This document shows, piece by piece, positions 1 to 8,715 of a DNA stretch of 32,298 bases. Numbering within the stretch: position 1 is the first letter of the stretch; the number at the start of each line of letters is the position of its first letter. The position numbers and the translations under genes are program-made. The DNA is taken from positions 1 through 32,298 of the forward strand of contig JAUNUI010000030.1 in NCBI GenBank assembly GCA_030538255.1. Direction: 5' to 3'. The DNA is from Pelistega sp. Lineage in GTDB: Bacteria > Pseudomonadota > Gammaproteobacteria > Burkholderiales > Burkholderiaceae_B. The notes beneath the pieces were generated by a model that had not been told where the DNA came from, made no database searches, and saw nothing but the letters and a program-made list of their open reading frames with translations.

Positions 1-208
1 ATGTTGTAGCCGCTGATGTCGTAGCCGTGCTAACCTGCGGTGCCTGTTCTCGCTCTAGTTTATCTAAAGTTTGACGTAATTGCTCTTGATGCTTCTGTAG
101 CCGTGGGCGAATTACATAAACCCAAATGACCCAATGGAACACGATAGCCAAGACAACAAGCGCAATTAAGATATAGATATACGCATTAGATTGGAAAATA
201 TCAGACAT
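1..208 (-). CDS. N-terminal part of an unrecognised single-span membrane protein (cut by window edge)
   Basis: An open frame runs leftwards from an ATG at 208 to the window edge with no stop, giving 69 residues. It begins MSDIFQSNAYIYILIALVVL. A hydrophobic span covers about residues 9-34, ending in a Trp/Tyr-rich stretch, followed by a charged Arg/Lys/Gln/Glu segment (about 35-54) that looks like a short coiled coil. A Thr/Ala/Ser-rich linker then runs off the edge. A GAGGG ribosome site lies about 8 bases before the ATG. The arrangement suggests an inner-membrane anchor with a cytoplasmic extension. I do not recognise the family, so no function is assigned. The start is well supported; the length is unknown. 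Confidence 0.6.
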   Translation of the reverse strand, partial: MSDIFQSNAYIYILIALVVLAIVFHWVIWVYVIRPRLQKHQEQLRQTLDKLEREQAPQVSTATTSAATT

Positions 209-317
209 ACACTCGCCCTCTAGAGATGAATATAGTGATTTATGGAATGTATCAATTTTAAACCATGATTGAATGACGCACTCACTCTTCTTGTCTCTCG
301 CTAAATTTTGAAGCATT

Positions 318-360
318 AAAAAACCGAAGCATGAGAAATTGAGGTATCTCTTGCTTCGGT
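318..360 (-). terminator. Rho-independent terminator after the GntP-type permease gene
   Basis: A perfect 9-bp stem (ACCGAAGCA at 323-331 with TGCTTCGGT at 352-360), with a further inner GAGA/TCTC pairing, is followed on the minus strand by six T residues (318-323). It lies about 55 bases downstream of the permease stop codon and separates it from the membrane-protein gene at the left edge. Confidence 0.85.
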
Positions 361-414
361 ATATTTTACTGCATCTATACTAAGAAGACGCTAAGCCTAA
401 GAACACACTCAGCG

Positions 415-1803
415 CTAGAATGAGCCAAATAAGGTGCCTAAGGTAATTACTACCGCTAAGGCAAATACAGGTCCAATAATCGTCACCGCGGCAATATTCA
501 TATAGGACTGACGATGGTTCATACCGCAAATTGAGAGCAAGGTAATGATGGCACCACAATGCGGCAAGGTATCGAAGCCACCCGCGGCAATCACGGCTAC
601 ACGGTGTAACAGCTCTGGGCTAATATTGTTTTCAATCGCCATACGTAAGTAATCTGCACCAAGCGTCTGTAAAGCAATACTTAAACCACCTGATGATGAG
701 CCAGTAATACCCGCTAAGGCTGACATCGCCACCGCCTCAGAAATCAAGGGATTGCCTGGTGATACGTTCAAGACTAAGTCACGTAAAATAGCAAAACCCG
801 CAAGGCTCGCAATCACCGCACCATAACCGACTTCAGATGCGGTATTGAAAGCGGGCAGCATAGAGCCTAAAGTGCCCTTATTAATCGTATCTTTCAGATG
901 CTTCCAACGTGACCATGCAATTGCAATTAACCATACACACGCCAACACTAAAGAAATAATAATCGCCCACATACCCGTCTTCTTGGATGGGTCGAGACTG
1001 GTAAAGCGCTCATTCACTGCGAAGAAATCCATACCCGGGAAAATCACATAGGTGAATAAGGCATTCAAGCCAATCACAAGAATGAGTGGTGAGAAGGCTA
1101 GCCAAATTGGCATTGGATTCGTCTCATCAATGCTTTCATGCTCAACACCATCATTATGTTGACCATAACCCTCACCCTTAGCCTGTGCAGCTTTGGCACG
1201 GCTACTCAACCATAACCAACCGGTTGCAAACATAATGATTGAGGCAATAATACCTAAACCAGGGGCAGCAAATACGTTCGTGCCATAATAAGGAATCGGG
1301 ATGGCATTTTGAATCGCAGGTGTACCTGGTAGCGCGGTCATCGTGAATGTGAAGGCGCCAAGTGCAATTGCACCTGGGATAATACGCTTAGGAATTCCTG
1401 CCTTATAGAACATCACTTTGGCGATTGGATAAATTGCAAAAGCCACCACGAATAAAGAAACACCGCCATACGTTAAGGCGGCACATGCTAAGACCACGGT
1501 CAGGATAGCATGTTTGGGACCTAAGACGCGTGTAAACCAATGCGCAATACTCGAAGCAGCACCTGAGTCCGCAATTAACTGACCAAAGATAGCCCCAAGC
1601 AAGAAGATCGGGAAAAAGGTCAGCAGATATTGTCCTAAAGCCCCCATAAAGGTTTCGGTATAAATCGGCAACATTAAACTAATGTCACCCGATAACAAAA
1701 CGGCTAAGGCGGCCATAATTGGCGCAAGAATTAATACTGAAACTCCCCTGTATGCCAAGAACATCAGCATAAAGAGAGAGATAAGAATAGCCAAAGTACT
1801 CAT
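415..1803 (-). CDS. GntP-family permease (gluconate/hydroxy-acid type transporter)
   Basis: This 462-residue protein is almost entirely hydrophobic, with about a dozen predicted membrane spans. It carries features typical of the GntP family of proton-coupled symporters for gluconate and other small hydroxy-acids. These include the N-terminal block with TFFPIFLLGAIFGQLIADSG (about 62-81), the TYGGVSLFVVAFAIYPIA segment (about 110-127) and the C-terminal LPHCGAI region. A hydrophilic loop rich in Glu, Asp and Asn occurs near residues 206-230. The length is normal for the family. The start has an AGGA site about 8 bases upstream. It lies downstream of the asparaginase gene on the same strand but is separated by 314 bases with its own candidate promoter, so co-transcription is doubtful. 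The substrate cannot be read from sequence. Confidence 0.85.
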   Translation of the reverse strand: MSTLAILISLFMLMFLAYRGVSVLILAPIMAALAVLLSGDISLMLPIYTETFMGALGQYLLTFFPIFLLGAIFGQLIADSGAASSIAHWFTRVLGPKHAILTVVLACAALTYGGVSLFVVAFAIYPIAKVMFYKAGIPKRIIPGAIALGAFTFTMTALPGTPAIQNAIPIPYYGTNVFAAPGLGIIASIIMFATGWLWLSSRAKAAQAKGEGYGQHNDGVEHESIDETNPMPIWLAFSPLILVIGLNALFTYVIFPGMDFFAVNERFTSLDPSKKTGMWAIIISLVLACVWLIAIAWSRWKHLKDTINKGTLGSMLPAFNTASEVGYGAVIASLAGFAILRDLVLNVSPGNPLISEAVAMSALAGITGSSSGGLSIALQTLGADYLRMAIENNISPELLHRVAVIAAGGFDTLPHCGAIITLLSICGMNHRQSYMNIAAVTIIGPVFALAVVITLGTLFGSF

Positions 1804-2117
1804 ATAAATAGAGGTCCTGTTAAAAAGTTTTATTTTGCAACCATAAATTATTTAACTTTAAATAATATTCAATTGCATATGCACTAGCATTATAAACGCA
1901 AGTTGATTCTTGTGAGGTGTAAGTTTATAATTTCGTAAGGGTTTTAATTGCTCTCTGCAGTTTAATTGTTCTCTGCATGAAACACCGCCCTTACATAAAG
2001 AGGTATCCTACTCAGGCTTCCCTATATTACGCATTCGGGCGACGCAAGTAAAACTAACAAACCCCCTGCTCAAGCTTAGTGATCATGTTTACAGCTTGCT
2101 TATTATTCAAACATTAA
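1804..2117 (-). promoter_or_regulatory. Intergenic region upstream of the permease: candidate -10 and an 18-bp tandem repeat
   Basis: No gene is visible in these 314 bases. On the minus strand a TATAAT hexamer (plus-strand 1889-1894) lies about 85 bases before the permease start, with no strong -35. Further upstream two adjacent 18-base units at 1943-1960 and 1961-1978 (consensus TTTAATTGYTCTCTGCAK) differ at only two positions. Direct repeats in this position could be operator half-sites for a regulator of the permease. No clear terminator was found after the asparaginase gene. Confidence 0.35.
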
Positions 2118-3143
2118 CTAGATGGAATCAAATAGCGCGAGGTGCTGAATAAGCGCCTGCTCCAATTCTGTACGACTTAAACCTTGCCAGAGATAAGCAT
2201 TAAGTAAGAGACGAGTTTTGCGTGGGCACAGACTTCCCACCATAATGACACCTCTTTGTTGCAGATCTATTTCACTACCAGGATACGCATAGACTGCCTT
2301 CGTTGTGCTGCCTGCCCCGGCTCTTGATGCCATCAGGACCGGTATCTCCTTCACTAAATGACTCAGTTCCTCAGTGACAGGAATAGAAACATGACCGCTA
2401 CCGAGACCCGCAATCACGAGTCCTGCGTAGCCAAGTTGCACAAGGTGCGAATATAAAATAGGATTCTCATCAAGAGTCGTCTCAATCAGCAGCGTTGTTT
2501 GGCTGATTTGCTCAGGCTGAGCCAATACCTTACGCACAGGTGCTAAGCGGAAAAAGCGCGCTACCCCCTCACGTACAGCACCGACAGGTCCCACAACGGG
2601 TGATGCGAACGCATTCAGTGCTGTCGTATGGACCTTACGCACAGAGCTGGCTTGATGAATTTCATCATTCATCACAACCAGAGCGCCATAACCCTGTGCT
2701 GCTGAACTCATGGCGACTTGCACTGAGGCCAAGATATTCGCACTGCCTTCTGCGCCCGCTTGACCAGGTGAACGCATAGCGCCAGTCAAGACCAAGGGCG
2801 CTTGATGCGACCAGTACAAGTCAAGGAAAAAAGCGGTTTCCTCTAAGGTATCCGTCCCTTGTACAATCACGACCCCGTCGGCCCCTTGCTCAATCTGCTG
2901 ATTCGCCCAGCCCAATAATTTAAATAAATCCTGAAAGCGAATTGAGCCGCTCGCCATATTCGCAATCGAATGCAGTCGTAGCTCGACATCCACGCGGTCT
3001 AAACCTGGAATACTATTCACCAGCTGCTCAGCACCAAGCGTTGACTTCACGCCTTCACCCGGCTTAGCCGCCGTCATGGAAATCGTCCCACCGATAGTGC
3101 CAAGGGCAATCACGGGTTTGTGTGTAGCCTCAATTTGCGTCAT
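2118..3143 (-). CDS. L-asparaginase (type I/II family, cytoplasmic)
   Basis: This enzyme hydrolyses L-asparagine to aspartate and ammonia. The 341-residue protein shows the two threonine motifs of the family. GTIGGTI at 15-21 carries the presumed nucleophile Thr20, and QGTDTLEET at about 95-103 carries Thr97-Asp98. The lysine of the second catalytic triad is probably Lys170 in the SVRKVHTT segment. TGAMRSP at about 120-126 matches the family's conserved strand. There is no signal peptide, so it should act in the cytoplasm, unlike the periplasmic high-affinity enzyme of E. coli. Length is normal. It follows the MscM-like gene by 70 bases on the same strand. Exact substrate preference (Asn versus Gln) cannot be decided from these motifs. 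Confidence 0.88.
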   Translation of the reverse strand: MTQIEATHKPVIALGTIGGTISMTAAKPGEGVKSTLGAEQLVNSIPGLDRVDVELRLHSIANMASGSIRFQDLFKLLGWANQQIEQGADGVVIVQGTDTLEETAFFLDLYWSHQAPLVLTGAMRSPGQAGAEGSANILASVQVAMSSAAQGYGALVVMNDEIHQASSVRKVHTTALNAFASPVVGPVGAVREGVARFFRLAPVRKVLAQPEQISQTTLLIETTLDENPILYSHLVQLGYAGLVIAGLGSGHVSIPVTEELSHLVKEIPVLMASRAGAGSTTKAVYAYPGSEIDLQQRGVIMVGSLCPRKTRLLLNAYLWQGLSRTELEQALIQHLALFDSI

Positions 3144-3213
3144 TATATTTGCCTCTATTACTCAAGCATACCGTAAAGTTCAATTAAGGTATTATTTTAC
3201 GTCATGTGTCAAC

Positions 3214-4473
3214 TTAGCTATTGAGTCCTGAGCTCTTTTGATTCGAGAGAGCAATGCTTTGCACATCATGACCTGTTGGGTTTTGATAAATTCTTAGGCC
3301 AAATTCACCAATCACCGCATAGACATGATCAAAAATATCGGCTTGAATGCCCTCATAATTGGCCCACACCACATCGTTACTAAAACAATATATTTCCATA
3401 GGCACCCCTTCCCCGGTCGGGGCCAATTGACGCACCATGATGGTCATGCCTTTGTGAACCTTAGGGTGATTATTTAAATAGCGGATTAGGTAAGCGCGAA
3501 AGGTACCAATATTGGTTAAGCGACGACCGTTCAAAGAAAGCGACAAATCGGCTTTCTGGTTGTATTCATCAATTTCTTTAGATTTACTGATGATATAGTC
3601 AGCTAATAAATTACTGCGAGTAAAGCGCTGCACATCCGCTTCACTAATAAAGCGAATACTATTTGCATCGATTAAGAAAGCGCGCTTAATCCGGCGACCA
3701 CCAGACTCCGACATTGGGCGATAGTTTTTAAAGGAGTCTGAAATTAGGGCATAGGTCGGAATCGTGGTGACTGTCTTGTCCCAATTACGCACCTTCACCG
3801 TGGTTAAACCAATGTCAATCACATCACCATCGGCATTGTATTTCTGCATTTCTAACCAGTCGCCTACGCGCAACATATTATTGGCGGAGAGCTGAATACC
3901 TGCCACTAAACCAAGGATGGGATCTTTAAATACTAACATCAGCACCGCCGTCATGGCCCCCAAACCTGAGAGCAAGATAAAAGGTGACTGACCTATCAGC
4001 AAGGAGATAATCGCAATACCAATACCGATGGAACTAATCAACTTAACGGTTTGGACTACCCCACCCATGGGAAAATGCACGGCGAACTGACGCTCAAACC
4101 CCCAACGGCTAAAGGTATCTAATAGAGAGAACGCGATAAATAAGAAATTAAATAAAATCCATATTTGGACAATCGTTGAGAGCGCTAAAACGATTTTGCC
4201 TGGCTCAAGCCAAACACCCACCATATGATTTAGTGCAAACCCAAGGGCCAAATAACTTAACAAGATAAAGATTCGAGTTTCACTTAATTGGCGGATAAAA
4301 AGAAAATGTGAGCGCGCTAGAATCGGCTGCATAATGCGCCTTGTAAACAAACGCGCTATCTGGTAAATAATCACGCCTGTAACAACAATACCGAACAAAG
4401 CGATCACCACAGCAATCATGTCTGCATACATGATTTTTTGAGATTCCAACCAAGCTTGGATTTGTGCCTGCAT
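3214..4473 (-). CDS. MscS-family mechanosensitive channel, YbdG/MscM type
   Basis: This is a 419-residue inner-membrane protein. The first 165 residues hold four or five hydrophobic spans. They are followed by the MscS pore and beta-domain region (about 165-250), with a Gly/Ala-rich pore helix (LLSGLGAMTAVLMLVFKDPI) and the VGDWLEM strand. The C-terminal cytoplasmic part contains RRIKRAFLIDANSIRF. Together with the overall length, this matches the E. coli YbdG (MscM) subgroup better than the short MscS form. Family members open under hypo-osmotic stress to release solutes. A strong AGGAAGGA ribosome site precedes the ATG. The gene lies downstream of phnP, separated by 232 bases that include an IS200/IS605-like hairpin, so it is probably not part of the phn operon. 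Confidence 0.85.
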   Translation of the reverse strand: MQAQIQAWLESQKIMYADMIAVVIALFGIVVTGVIIYQIARLFTRRIMQPILARSHFLFIRQLSETRIFILLSYLALGFALNHMVGVWLEPGKIVLALSTIVQIWILFNFLFIAFSLLDTFSRWGFERQFAVHFPMGGVVQTVKLISSIGIGIAIISLLIGQSPFILLSGLGAMTAVLMLVFKDPILGLVAGIQLSANNMLRVGDWLEMQKYNADGDVIDIGLTTVKVRNWDKTVTTIPTYALISDSFKNYRPMSESGGRRIKRAFLIDANSIRFISEADVQRFTRSNLLADYIISKSKEIDEYNQKADLSLSLNGRRLTNIGTFRAYLIRYLNNHPKVHKGMTIMVRQLAPTGEGVPMEIYCFSNDVVWANYEGIQADIFDHVYAVIGEFGLRIYQNPTGHDVQSIALSNQKSSGLNS

Positions 4474-4503
4474 TAAATTCCTTCCTATAACAAATTACTT
4501 AAA

Positions 4504-4539
4504 TTGACGTCCTCCCTATCCTGAAGGAGGAGGTTTTAC
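4504..4539 (-). mobile_element. IS200/IS605-like right-end hairpin remnant
   Basis: Read on the minus strand, an AAAACCTCC... hairpin (plus-strand 4511-4533) has a 5-bp outer stem, a one-sided 3-base bulge, a 3-bp inner stem and a 4-base loop. It is followed closely by GGACGTCAA, ending at 4504. A hairpin followed by TCAA is the arrangement of the right end of IS608-type elements and of the RNA guide end of TnpB genes. No transposase or TnpB frame lies nearby. A related hairpin occurs at 18489-18515. This looks like a decayed or non-autonomous copy. Confidence 0.4.
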
Positions 4540-4705
4540 GGCAAGTCCCGATCAATTATGCTTTACATTCAGCTGACTATATTTTACGCTATCCTAGCAT
4601 CTACCCTATATTTCACATTGGGTACCTGTACCTAAGCATTTCAATGCCGATGATAGTTTCGGCTTATAATAAATACCTTACATTGAATCACGCCGAGACG
4701 ATCCC

Positions 4706-5467
4706 TTACGCCAAGGTAAAACCTAAATCATCTTGCGCTATCTGAAAGTTTGGCGGCAAAGTCTGCGCATGTTGCATTAACCAGCAATCAAAGCTATGGC
4801 TAATGTGAGTGAGAATGACGGTGTTTGCCTGAATCACTTGTTGCAAGGCAAGTACGATAGTAATGTCATTATGATTGCGATTCGCCTTAGCCAAAGGTTG
4901 GTAAGTGCAATCAATAATCATCACATCCAGATTTAAACGAGCCAGATGCTCCATCACCTCTTCACTAAGACCGACGGTATCGGTCAAGTAGGCAATGCTA
5001 CGCCCTGCATCACTGACAAACACATAGCCGTAAGTCAGCTTAGAGTGCACAAGAGGTAAGGCCGTAACGGTAAATCCTGGCATCTGTCGGGTCTCGAATG
5101 CCTTGAATGGCTTGGAAAAATCTAAAATACCAGGATGCTTATATAAGTCAGCAAAGCCATTCACATCATCCGGTCCATACACGGGTAAGCGCATCTTAAC
5201 GCCCCAGCGCAAGTGTAGGAGACCTTGAGCATGGTCGGCATGATAATGGGTTTGGAAAATCCCCTGAAGAGTTCCTGGGGCAAAGCGATCAGTAATATCA
5301 GGCAAGCCACTATCAATTAACCAAGCACCTTGCTCAGTTTGCAAGAGTGCACTAGCAGGTCGACGACGCCAAGTCGGGTCTTGTTGGGCTCGCAGACATG
5401 CCGCACAATCACAATTGTAGACAGGAAGCTGAGCACTATCGGCTGTACCTAAAAACGTAAATTTCAA
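4706..5467 (-). CDS. phnP: PhnP, 5-phosphoribosyl 1,2-cyclic phosphate phosphodiesterase
   Basis: This enzyme opens the cyclic phosphate made by the carbon-phosphorus lyase, giving ribose 1,5-bisphosphate. The 253-residue metallo-beta-lactamase-fold protein is the same length as E. coli PhnP. The metal motif THYHADHAQG carries His74, His76, Asp78 and His79. Near the N-terminus the CDCAAC segment (Cys19, Cys21, Cys24) matches the extra structural zinc site known in PhnP. A late THISHS block supplies further histidines. It starts 6 bases after phnN and closes the operon. Its ribosome site is weak, suggesting translational coupling to phnN. Confidence 0.93.
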   Translation of the reverse strand: MKFTFLGTADSAQLPVYNCDCAACLRAQQDPTWRRRPASALLQTEQGAWLIDSGLPDITDRFAPGTLQGIFQTHYHADHAQGLLHLRWGVKMRLPVYGPDDVNGFADLYKHPGILDFSKPFKAFETRQMPGFTVTALPLVHSKLTYGYVFVSDAGRSIAYLTDTVGLSEEVMEHLARLNLDVMIIDCTYQPLAKANRNHNDITIVLALQQVIQANTVILTHISHSFDCWLMQHAQTLPPNFQIAQDDLGFTLA

Positions 5468-5472
5468 CTCGA

Positions 5473-6060
5473 CTACCCCATATGTGCAGTTTTCGGAATG
5501 CGCAGATGGAAAGCTAACTTCTTATGGAACTGTTCAATTGTCTGTGTCAGCTCACCTGAATTATCCAGCATAAAAAAGCGTAATTGCCATTGCGAAAAAT
5601 TGCTCAATAAGGTCTGCTCAAACAAGGCATTACGTTGTAGCCTATGTTCAATTTCTAGGGATGTCTCACGATTACGCTGTTGCAGGCGCTGGCGTAACAA
5701 GCTAGGGTCAACCGTAACCAAGACGACTAAAGCATCAGGATAGCGATCATTCAAGGTTTCACAATATTTGCGCGAACCATTCACCACCACGACCTGACCA
5801 GTCTGTAGATGCTCGTCCAGGCTTAATGGGATGCCATACGAGAGGCCGTTAGCACGCCAGCTCATGCTGAATTTGCCCTCGGCCTCCATCTGATCGAAGG
5901 TCTCAATATCTACAGAGTCCGCATCTTCACCAATACTATCAGGCTCACGCGTGATGACGCGACGCATAACCGTCACTTCGGTCTGCTCCGCCAAGGCTTG
6001 AATAATACTATCTTTACCACTCCCTGATGGACCGACTACATAGATAAGTTGTCCTGCCAT
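5473..6060 (-). CDS. phnN: PhnN, ribose 1,5-bisphosphate phosphokinase
   Basis: PhnN phosphorylates ribose 1,5-bisphosphate with ATP to give PRPP, the end product of the C-P lyase route. The 195-residue protein has a guanylate-kinase-like fold with a P-loop GPSGSGKD at 10-17, an RRVITREP segment (about 33-40) and an Arg-rich lid (LRQRLQQRNRET, about 141-152). Length fits the family (about 185). The ATG overlaps the phnM stop as TAATG, so translation is coupled. Confidence 0.93.
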   Translation of the reverse strand: MAGQLIYVVGPSGSGKDSIIQALAEQTEVTVMRRVITREPDSIGEDADSVDIETFDQMEAEGKFSMSWRANGLSYGIPLSLDEHLQTGQVVVVNGSRKYCETLNDRYPDALVVLVTVDPSLLRQRLQQRNRETSLEIEHRLQRNALFEQTLLSNFSQWQLRFFMLDNSGELTQTIEQFHKKLAFHLRIPKTAHMG

Positions 6061-7205
6061 TAGAAAACCCTATTTCCTTGATTAAATACTTCAGCAACAA
6101 CAAATTGATTTGTCGTCGGCTTTACACGTACCATATCCGCGCGTAAACCTACACGAATCTCACCACGGTCTAGCAGATTAGCCGCTTGCGCTGGTAGACG
6201 TGAAATCGTCGCCACAGCACTCGGTAGGTCACATAACTCTTCCTTATGCATACGGTACACAGCCGCTAATAAGCTGGCTGGATAATAGTCACTGGAGAGA
6301 ATGTCGAGCACACCTTTCTTGACCAAATCTGCTGCTGCTATATTACCTGAATGTGACCCACCACGAACAATATTCGGTGCACCCATTAAAACTTTTAAAC
6401 CTAGCTCATGGCTCTTATCAGCCGCGATATGTGTTGTCGGAAACTCGGCAATACTCATACCAAAACTGGCAGACTCTTCGACGTGCTCAGTGGTTGCATC
6501 ATCATGGCTCGCCATGGCAAGACCCTTGTCTTGACAGATTTTAGCGATGGCTAAGCGATTCGGCTCACTAAATTGCTCAGCACTGGCTTTTTGCTTAATA
6601 ATAAAGGCTTCCATCTCATCATTGCTCAGATGATACTTACCTTGGTAGTATTCACGGTATTTCTCAAGCTTCACGAACTGACGCTGACCTGGGGTGTGAT
6701 CCATCAAGGACACTAGGTGCACCATGGAGTTGCCAATCAGTTGTTCGAAGATTTCTAAGGTGCGCTCATGACTCACTTCACAACGCAAATGCAAGAAGTG
6801 CTCTGAACGGGTGAAGCCTAAATTCATTGATTCTTGAATCGCTTCCACCATACGAGGCAATTGCTTTAAGCGATAGCCCTTAGGGTTCACATCACCAATC
6901 GACAAGGCGTCAAATACGGTAGTAATCCCAGCACCAATGATCTGCGCATCATGCGCCATCACTGCAGAGTCTGAGGGCCAATCAACGCCTGGGCGCGGAT
7001 TCATATACTTCTCTAAGTTGTCAGTATGTAACTCAACAAACCCGGGCATTAGATAATCGCCTTGCCAGTCTTTGGCATGGCTGACTTGGCTATTGCCCGA
7101 ATCGATGGCTGCAATCTTACCATCACGTACAACAACACTGCCATTAATCACTTCATCGGCCAAGACAATCTTGGCATTGGTGTACACCTGCTCATTATGC
7201 AGCAT
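6060..7205 (-). CDS. phnM: PhnM, ribose-phosphonate triphosphate diphosphatase
   Basis: PhnM removes pyrophosphate from ribose-1-phosphonate 5-triphosphate, producing the substrate of PhnJ. The 381-residue amidohydrolase-superfamily protein carries the PhnM-specific [10 protein letters not shown] metal motif (His60, Asp62), the [10 protein letters not shown] block and the late [10 protein letters not shown] segment. Its length equals the E. coli protein. The start overlaps the end of phnL by 11 bases and the stop overlaps the phnN start, so it lies inside a tightly packed operon. Confidence 0.95.
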   Translation of the reverse strand: MLHNEQVYTNAKIVLADEVINGSVVVRDGKIAAIDSGNSQVSHAKDWQGDYLMPGFVELHTDNLEKYMNPRPGVDWPSDSAVMAHDAQIIGAGITTVFDALSIGDVNPKGYRLKQLPRMVEAIQESMNLGFTRSEHFLHLRCEVSHERTLEIFEQLIGNSMVHLVSLMDHTPGQRQFVKLEKYREYYQGKYHLSNDEMEAFIIKQKASAEQFSEPNRLAIAKICQDKGLAMASHDDATTEHVEESASFGMSIAEFPTTHIAADKSHELGLKVLMGAPNIVRGGSHSGNIAAADLVKKGVLDILSSDYYPASLLAAVYRMHKEELCDLPSAVATISRLPAQAANLLDRGEIRVGLRADMVRVKPTTNQFVVAEVFNQGNRVF

Positions 7206-7896
7206 GACTTAACTCCTGACTATTCATATCAAAATAACAATCAGCAACTGCTTCGCGTGCCAATTTGTCATGGAAAATACCCACAATGGCACAACCCGCT
7301 TGCTTAGCTTCATTAATTAAATTCAACACTTCTTGGCAATTCACATCGTCTAGGGAAGCGGTAGGCTCATCGAGCAACATAATTGGCCAATGCACCATAA
7401 AACCACGAGCAATATTCACACGCTGTTGTTCACCACCTGAGAATGTGCCCGGCGCCAAGCTCCATAAGCGCTCTGGAATATTCAAGCGGCGTAATAAGCT
7501 TTGCGCACGCTCGCGCGCTTGCTCTTGCGCCTCACCACGCGCTAAGGCAGGCTCCATCACCACATCCAGACAACTAACACGTGGAATAACGCGCAAGAAC
7601 TGACTCACATAACCTAAGGTTTGGCGACGCACATCAATGATTTGACGTGGACTAGCCATTACTAAGTCCAGCATCTCACCACGGTGTGCAATTTGAATCT
7701 GACCGCTAGCCGCTAAATAGTTACCATAAATAGTGCGCATCAGCGTGGACTTGCCAGCACCCGATTGGCCATGTAGGACGACACATTGCCCGGCATCAAC
7801 ACTGAGGCTCACATCTTGCAAGACCTTTAACACAACGCCCTGCTGTTGATGTAGGGTAAAGGTTTTGTATAAATTTTTTATGACAAGAACTGACAT
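7195..7896 (-). CDS. phnL: PhnL, ABC-type ATPase of the C-P lyase system
   Basis: PhnL is an ABC-fold ATPase needed with PhnG, PhnH and PhnI to couple phosphonate to the ribose C1 of ATP. It is not part of a transporter: no permease is attached to it. The 233-residue protein shows Walker [10 protein letters not shown] (43-51), the ABC signature [14 protein letters not shown] and Walker [11 protein letters not shown]. The glutamate in the signature (SGGEQQ) is typical of PhnL. It follows phnK by 9 bases and overlaps phnM. Confidence 0.93.
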   Translation of the reverse strand: MSVLVIKNLYKTFTLHQQQGVVLKVLQDVSLSVDAGQCVVLHGQSGAGKSTLMRTIYGNYLAASGQIQIAHRGEMLDLVMASPRQIIDVRRQTLGYVSQFLRVIPRVSCLDVVMEPALARGEAQEQARERAQSLLRRLNIPERLWSLAPGTFSGGEQQRVNIARGFMVHWPIMLLDEPTASLDDVNCQEVLNLINEAKQAGCAIVGIFHDKLAREAVADCYFDMNSQELSHAA

Positions 7897-7905
7897 CTGA
7901 GCACC

Positions 7906-8712
7906 TTAAGGTTGTAAAACAGAGGACACCAATAACTGGGTGTAAGGATGTTGGGGGTCATCAAGGATTTGATCCGTTAAGCCAGTCTCAACCACCTGTG
8001 AGCGACGCATCACCAAGAGACGGTCTGCAAGTAAGCGTGCAACTGCCAAATCGTGAGTCACAATCACCACCGCTAAGCCTAATTCACGGACCAGCTGACG
8101 CAACATATCTAAGAGACGTGCTTGTACTGACACATCCAAGCCACCTGTCGGTTCATCCATAAATACAAGACGAGGCGAGGACACCAAGTTGCGCGCAATT
8201 TGTAAGCGTTGCTGCATACCACCCGAGAAGGTACGCGGTAAATCATCAATACGTTGCGGATCAATTTCTACTTGGCTTAACCACTGTAGGCCCGTCTGAC
8301 GTAATTGTTCATAATTGCGCCAGCCTTGGGCCATCAGACGCTCACCAATATTCGCTCCAGCCGATACGCCCATACGTAAACCATCACGCGGGTTTTGTTC
8401 AACAAAGCCCCATTCCGTGCGCAATAAGGTACGGCGTTGAGCCTCGCTACACGCATATAAATCCACCAACTCGCCAGACTCACGACGATAGTCAATCTGA
8501 CCTTCATCTGGTGTTAATCGTCCTGATAAAACACTTAACAAGGTTGATTTACCTGATCCAGACTCACCGACAATACCCAAAACTTCACCTGGGTAAAGCT
8601 CAAAATTCACGCCTTGGCAACCCTTGTTAGGGCCATACAGACGGCTAATACCCTTAACACTTAAAAGGCTCTTATCCATGACACTTGGTACTACTTTATG
8701 AGGCGCATTCAT
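7906..8712 (-). CDS. phnK: PhnK, ABC-type ATPase bound to the C-P lyase core complex
   Basis: This is a 268-residue ABC-fold ATPase related to oligopeptide-transport ATPases. Walker A is GESGSGKST (49-57), the signature FSGGMQQRLQIARN and Walker B VFMDEPTGGLD. In E. coli, PhnK docks on PhnJ of the PhnGHIJ core and its ATPase cycle is required for phosphonate breakdown. The N-terminus has about 14 residues before the usual start (in front of KSLLSVKGISRLYG). The GAGGGG ribosome site before the first ATG supports the longer form. It starts 3 bases after the phnJ stop. Confidence 0.93.
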   Translation of the reverse strand: MNAPHKVVPSVMDKSLLSVKGISRLYGPNKGCQGVNFELYPGEVLGIVGESGSGKSTLLSVLSGRLTPDEGQIDYRRESGELVDLYACSEAQRRTLLRTEWGFVEQNPRDGLRMGVSAGANIGERLMAQGWRNYEQLRQTGLQWLSQVEIDPQRIDDLPRTFSGGMQQRLQIARNLVSSPRLVFMDEPTGGLDVSVQARLLDMLRQLVRELGLAVVIVTHDLAVARLLADRLLVMRRSQVVETGLTDQILDDPQHPYTQLLVSSVLQP

Positions 8713-8715
8713 GCT

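Noticed and set aside
3144-3213. TTGAAC-17-TAATAG promoter before the asparaginase gene
   Set aside because: The -10 would lie only about a dozen bases before the ATG, leaving almost no leader and conflicting with the ribosome site.
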